Source: Agaribacillus aureus (GTDB lineage: Bacteria; Bacteroidota; Bacteroidia; Cytophagales; Cyclobacteriaceae). Taken from it: 64,000 nucleotides of DNA. Below, in pieces: positions 61,294 to 64,000 of the stretch (position 1 is the first letter of the stretch; the number at the start of each line of letters is the position of its first letter). Location of the stretch: contig JAUJEB010000009.1 in the NCBI GenBank assembly GCA_030442055.1, positions 186,001-250,000 on the forward strand, written 5' to 3'. The notes beneath the pieces are model-generated. The model searched no databases and was not told where the DNA came from. It saw only the letters and a program-made list of their open reading frames with translations. A program made the translations under genes and the position numbers.

Positions 61294-62304
61294 ATGGATT
61301 CATTGACCCAGATTGTACTGGGTGCGGCGGTGGGAGAAGCCACCCTTGGCAAGAAAGCCGGCAACAAAGCGCTGGTGTGGGGTGCTATTGGTGGAACAAT
61401 CCCAGACCTGGATGTGATCCTGAATGCATTTCTTGACCCGGTACAAGCGGTGCTGGCGCACAGAGCATTTTCCCATTCTATATTTTTTGCAATCCTGGTC
61501 TCTCCCATCTTGGGCTGGTTACTAAAAAAAATATATCGCCATGATGATCTGACGATCAAAGACTGGACAAAGCTTTTTTTCTGGACCATTTTTACCCATC
61601 CGTTATTGGATATTTTCACCAATTACGGGACAGGTCTGTTTTACCCTTTATGGGAAGAAAGAATTGCCTTAAATACAATTTTTGTGGTAGACCCGGCTTA
61701 CACCTTACCGCTTTTGGTGGCATTTATCGTTACTTTCTTTTTTAAAAGGAATGATAAAAGGCGACGCTGGCTCAATTGGGCAGCCCTGGGATTGAGTAGT
61801 TTGTATTTGGGGATAACGGTGATCAATAAAATAAATATAAACCGGGAGGTCCGAAATCACCTGGCCCGGAATTCTATACCATACCAAAGATTTGCCACCA
61901 TCCCTGCCCCTTTAAATAATATCTTATGGTCGGTGATTATCCAAACAGAGGATGGGTTTTGGGTAGGTTATAGGTCAATCCTGGAAACAAATCATAAATT
62001 TTCACTTCGGTTTATTCCTCAACAGGAGGAGCTGCTTAACAGTATTTATGACGAGCCTCAAATTCAAAAACTCATATTCTTTTCAAAGGGCTATTATGCC
62101 TTGGTAAAGGCAGACAAGGAAATTGTGTTCAATGACTTAAGGTTCAGTACAGTCAAAGGCTGGTTTGATTTAAAGGCAGGCTATGTTTTCTCTTTTTATA
62201 TTTCTGGCAAAAAACGGCCTTTATTGATAAAACGAAAGCTGCCGGCCGAAGAGATTACCAAGGAGGATCTTAAAATACTTTGGCAAAGAATTACTAATTA
62301 TTGA
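61294..62304 (+). CDS. YdjM/YfhO-like membrane-bound metal-dependent hydrolase (DUF457)
   Basis: 336 residues. The family start MDSLTQIVLGAAVGEATLG and the metal-site-like motifs GTIPDLDVILN and HRAFSHSI are visible, followed by about four hydrophobic segments (to about residue 175) and a soluble C-terminal half with no motif I recognise. Relatives such as E. coli YdjM are membrane proteins with unproven hydrolase activity. A shorter paralogue lies at 63462, which suggests a local duplication or a functional pair. Confidence 0.85.
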   Translation: MDSLTQIVLGAAVGEATLGKKAGNKALVWGAIGGTIPDLDVILNAFLDPVQAVLAHRAFSHSIFFAILVSPILGWLLKKIYRHDDLTIKDWTKLFFWTIFTHPLLDIFTNYGTGLFYPLWEERIALNTIFVVDPAYTLPLLVAFIVTFFFKRNDKRRRWLNWAALGLSSLYLGITVINKININREVRNHLARNSIPYQRFATIPAPLNNILWSVIIQTEDGFWVGYRSILETNHKFSLRFIPQQEELLNSIYDEPQIQKLIFFSKGYYALVKADKEIVFNDLRFSTVKGWFDLKAGYVFSFYISGKKRPLLIKRKLPAEEITKEDLKILWQRITNY

Positions 62305-62338
62305 TTGAGGCTTATTTCCGCCTTAGGACAGGAGTCAT

Positions 62339-63004
62339 ATGGAAAATAACAAAACCGCTTTAATTGCCGGAGCCACCGGCTTAATAGGTAGTCATTTGTT
62401 AAAAATACTGTCGACTGACAGTTATTACCGGGAGATTATTGTAATAACCAGGAAAAAGTTAACCGGCATGTATTCCGACAAGGTCAAAAATCTGATAATA
62501 GATTTTGATAACCTTAATGCTGTCTCCTTCTCAAAAATTGATGATGTTTATTGTTGTCTTGGCACTACCATGAAAGCCGCCGGCTCCAGGGAGGCGTTTT
62601 ACAAAGTTGATTTTACCTATCCTGTGACCCTGGCTAAGATGGCAGCAGACAGCGGGGCCCGAAAATACCTGGTTGTCACGGCTATGGGAGCTGACAAAAA
62701 TTCAAGATTCTATTACAACAGGGTAAAAGGAGCCGTTGAAGAGGCCCTTAAGGAAATTGGGTTTAGCGCTTTGTTTATTCTTCAACCCTCATTATTATTG
62801 GGAGCAAGGACTGAAAGTAGACCTGGAGAAAGGTTTGCGCAATTGCTGGCACGTAGCCTGTCATTTTTGTTTTTTGGTCCATTTAAGAAATACAAGGCTA
62901 TCGAGGGAATTAAGGTGGCTCAAGCCCTCGCATTGTTGGGTAAAACCGGGAGCCCTGGCGTAAAAGTGGTAACTTCCAACGAAATAGCCGACATATCAAC
63001 ATAA
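62339..63004 (+). CDS. NAD(P)-binding Rossmann protein (HTATIP2/SDR-like)
   Basis: 221 residues. The nucleotide-binding motif TALIAGATGLIGSHLL is at residues 6-21; VYCCLGTTMKAAGSREAFYK, VVTAMGADKNSRFYYNRVKG and LFILQPSLLLGAR are typical of the atypical-SDR HTATIP2/CC3-like family. The substrate is unknown. The dtd gene starts 4 bp downstream. Confidence 0.88.
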   Translation: MENNKTALIAGATGLIGSHLLKILSTDSYYREIIVITRKKLTGMYSDKVKNLIIDFDNLNAVSFSKIDDVYCCLGTTMKAAGSREAFYKVDFTYPVTLAKMAADSGARKYLVVTAMGADKNSRFYYNRVKGAVEEALKEIGFSALFILQPSLLLGARTESRPGERFAQLLARSLSFLFFGPFKKYKAIEGIKVAQALALLGKTGSPGVKVVTSNEIADIST

Positions 63005-63008
63005 CAAT

Positions 63009-63461
63009 ATGATTGCAGTAGTACAACGTGTTTCGGAAGCCCATGTAACAATTGATGATCAAATTAATGGTAAAATAGCAAAGGGTTTAGTGGTTTTATT
63101 GGGCATCGAGGAGACAGATGGAAAGGAAGACATTGATTGGCTGGCTAAGAAGATCATTAACCTCAGAATCTTTAATGATGATCAGGGTGTCATGAATCTC
63201 AGCCTGGATCAGGTGGAAGGCGATATTCTGTTGATTAGTCAGTTTACATTGCATGCCAGCACCAAAAAAGGAAATCGGCCTTCCTATATCAAAGCAGCAA
63301 AGCCAGGAGTGGCGATTCCGTTATATGAGCGTTTTATTCAGCATACGGAAGTTTTATTAGGTAAAAATATCCAAACCGGAAAATTCGGTGCAGACATGAA
63401 GGTGAGCCTGGTTAACGACGGGCCTGTCACTATCATCATAGATACAAAAGACAAAAAGTAA
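63009..63461 (+). CDS. dtd: D-aminoacyl-tRNA deacylase
   Basis: 150 residues of the DTD fold. MIAVVQRVSEAHVTIDDQ is the family N-terminus, LLISQFTLHASTKKGNRPSY the catalytic region with the SQFTL motif, and VSLVNDGPVTIIIDT contains the cross-subunit Gly-Pro motif that rejects L-aminoacyl-tRNA. It removes D-amino acids (and glycine mischarged on tRNA-Ala) and so protects translation. Stop is directly followed by the next start codon. Confidence 0.96.
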   Translation: MIAVVQRVSEAHVTIDDQINGKIAKGLVVLLGIEETDGKEDIDWLAKKIINLRIFNDDQGVMNLSLDQVEGDILLISQFTLHASTKKGNRPSYIKAAKPGVAIPLYERFIQHTEVLLGKNIQTGKFGADMKVSLVNDGPVTIIIDTKDKK

Positions 63462-63983
63462 ATGGCCTCTATCTTTGGACATGTGGCGGCAGGCCTGACG
63501 CTGGCAAATGTTTTCAGTAAAAAAACGTCAGCCAGGTTTGCGGTGATCTGCGCAGTGAGCGCAGTGCTACCGGATATTGATGTATTGGCTTTTCAATTCG
63601 GAATACCCTATGAATCGGTGTTTGGTCACAGGGGATTTACACATTCTATTCTATTTGCTTTTTTATGGGGGGCGGCTGTCACCTTCCTGTTATTTCGCCG
63701 TGATAAGAAACTCCTGATTTTTACCGGTATTTTTCTAAGTACGCTTTCCCACGGACTATTGGATGCCATGACTACGGGTGGCTTGGGAGTGGGATTTTTT
63801 ATTCCATTTGATGTTACGAGGTATTTTTTTGGTTTCAGGCCCATACAGGTTTCTCCCATCGGTGTCAAAGCCTTTTTTTCAGAATGGGGCATTGAAGTAA
63901 TCAGTAGCGAAGTGGTTTGGATAGGGATTCCATGCCTGATTATTTATATATTAGCAAGAACTGTCAAAAGCATCAGAAAATGA
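63462..63983 (+). CDS. Short YdjM-like membrane-bound metal-dependent hydrolase
   Basis: 173 residues with the same hallmarks as the gene at 61294: ASIFGHVAAGLTLANVFSK, VLPDIDVLAFQFG and HRGFTHSILFA, then LSHGLLDAMTTGGLGV. About four transmembrane helices. It starts directly after dtd and overlaps the start of the following gene by 4 bp, so dtd, this gene and the next are one operon. Confidence 0.86.
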   Translation: MASIFGHVAAGLTLANVFSKKTSARFAVICAVSAVLPDIDVLAFQFGIPYESVFGHRGFTHSILFAFLWGAAVTFLLFRRDKKLLIFTGIFLSTLSHGLLDAMTTGGLGVGFFIPFDVTRYFFGFRPIQVSPIGVKAFFSEWGIEVISSEVVWIGIPCLIIYILARTVKSIRK

Positions 63984-64000
63984 CCATCAAAGAAGCACAA
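63980..64000 (+). CDS. Start of a probable MazG-like nucleotide pyrophosphohydrolase (3' truncated)
   Basis: An ATG at 63980 overlaps the preceding stop codon (ATGA) and begins MTIKEAQ before the window ends. In Bacteroidota a MazG-like pyrophosphohydrolase with an MTIKEAQ-type start often follows dtd. Only seven codons are visible, so the identification is by context and short N-terminal similarity. Confidence 0.45.

Overview
The window is a 64-kb piece of a Bacteroidota chromosome, most likely from the order Cytophagales. The evidence is a gliding/type IX secretion operon (PorP/SprF-like, GldK, GldL, GldM, GldN), DUF4271 next to hemD, an OmpA protein with PD40 propeller repeats, a SglT-type sodium symporter, and several promoters that fit the Bacteroidota TTG / TAnnTTTG pattern. 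Coding density is high. I saw no tRNA, rRNA, CRISPR array, insertion sequence, phage gene or classical defence system. Most of the window looks like stable core chromosome.

Layout. 1-8.8 kb: end of an OmpA/PD40 protein, an SDR epimerase, a LOG-family hydrolase, a lytic transglycosylase, uvrA, a type II NADH dehydrogenase. 8.9-14.2 kb: a LytS/LytTR two-component pair, a small unknown gene, hemW, and a divergent BamA/TamA-like outer membrane protein. 14.3-17.4 kb: a WecA-like transferase, DUF4271 protein and hemD. 17.5-23.1 kb: the gliding/T9SS block, closed by a strong intrinsic terminator. 23.2-33.2 kb: guaB, a SpoIIE-phosphatase/STAS/anti-sigma-kinase partner-switching set, three overlapping parvulin/SurA-type periplasmic chaperones, and a MoxR ATPase. 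33.3-39.9 kb: cysC-cysD-cysN-pheS and a degenerate Rieske lipoprotein on the minus strand, cysQ diverging from them, and a polyprenyl glycosylphosphotransferase for exopolysaccharide.

39.9-46.9 kb is the most unusual part. An 870-bp non-coding interval with several inverted repeats and an orphan terminator precedes a cluster of two Rieske fusions (Rieske + FMN glutamate-synthase-like domain; Rieske + thiamine-diphosphate 2-oxoacid enzyme), a CPA1 Na+/H+ antiporter and an unrecognised protein. A strong imperfect stem-loop follows the cluster. This is the best candidate here for an undescribed system: a redox pathway in which two enzymes have each acquired a Rieske electron-transfer domain.

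46.9-64 kb: sodium/sugar symporter, lptD diverging from an amidase, an MCE (MlaD-like) protein, an acyl-CoA carboxylase beta subunit, a transglutaminase-like protein, a redoxin, a Sfp-type phosphopantetheinyl transferase, a WD40 protein next to a DivIVA-domain protein, folB, an IscA-like protein without the C-terminal cysteines, small conserved unknowns, two YdjM-type membrane proteins, an NAD(P)-binding protein, dtd, and the first codons of a probable MazG-type gene. All functions are read from motifs and family knowledge; no database search was possible.
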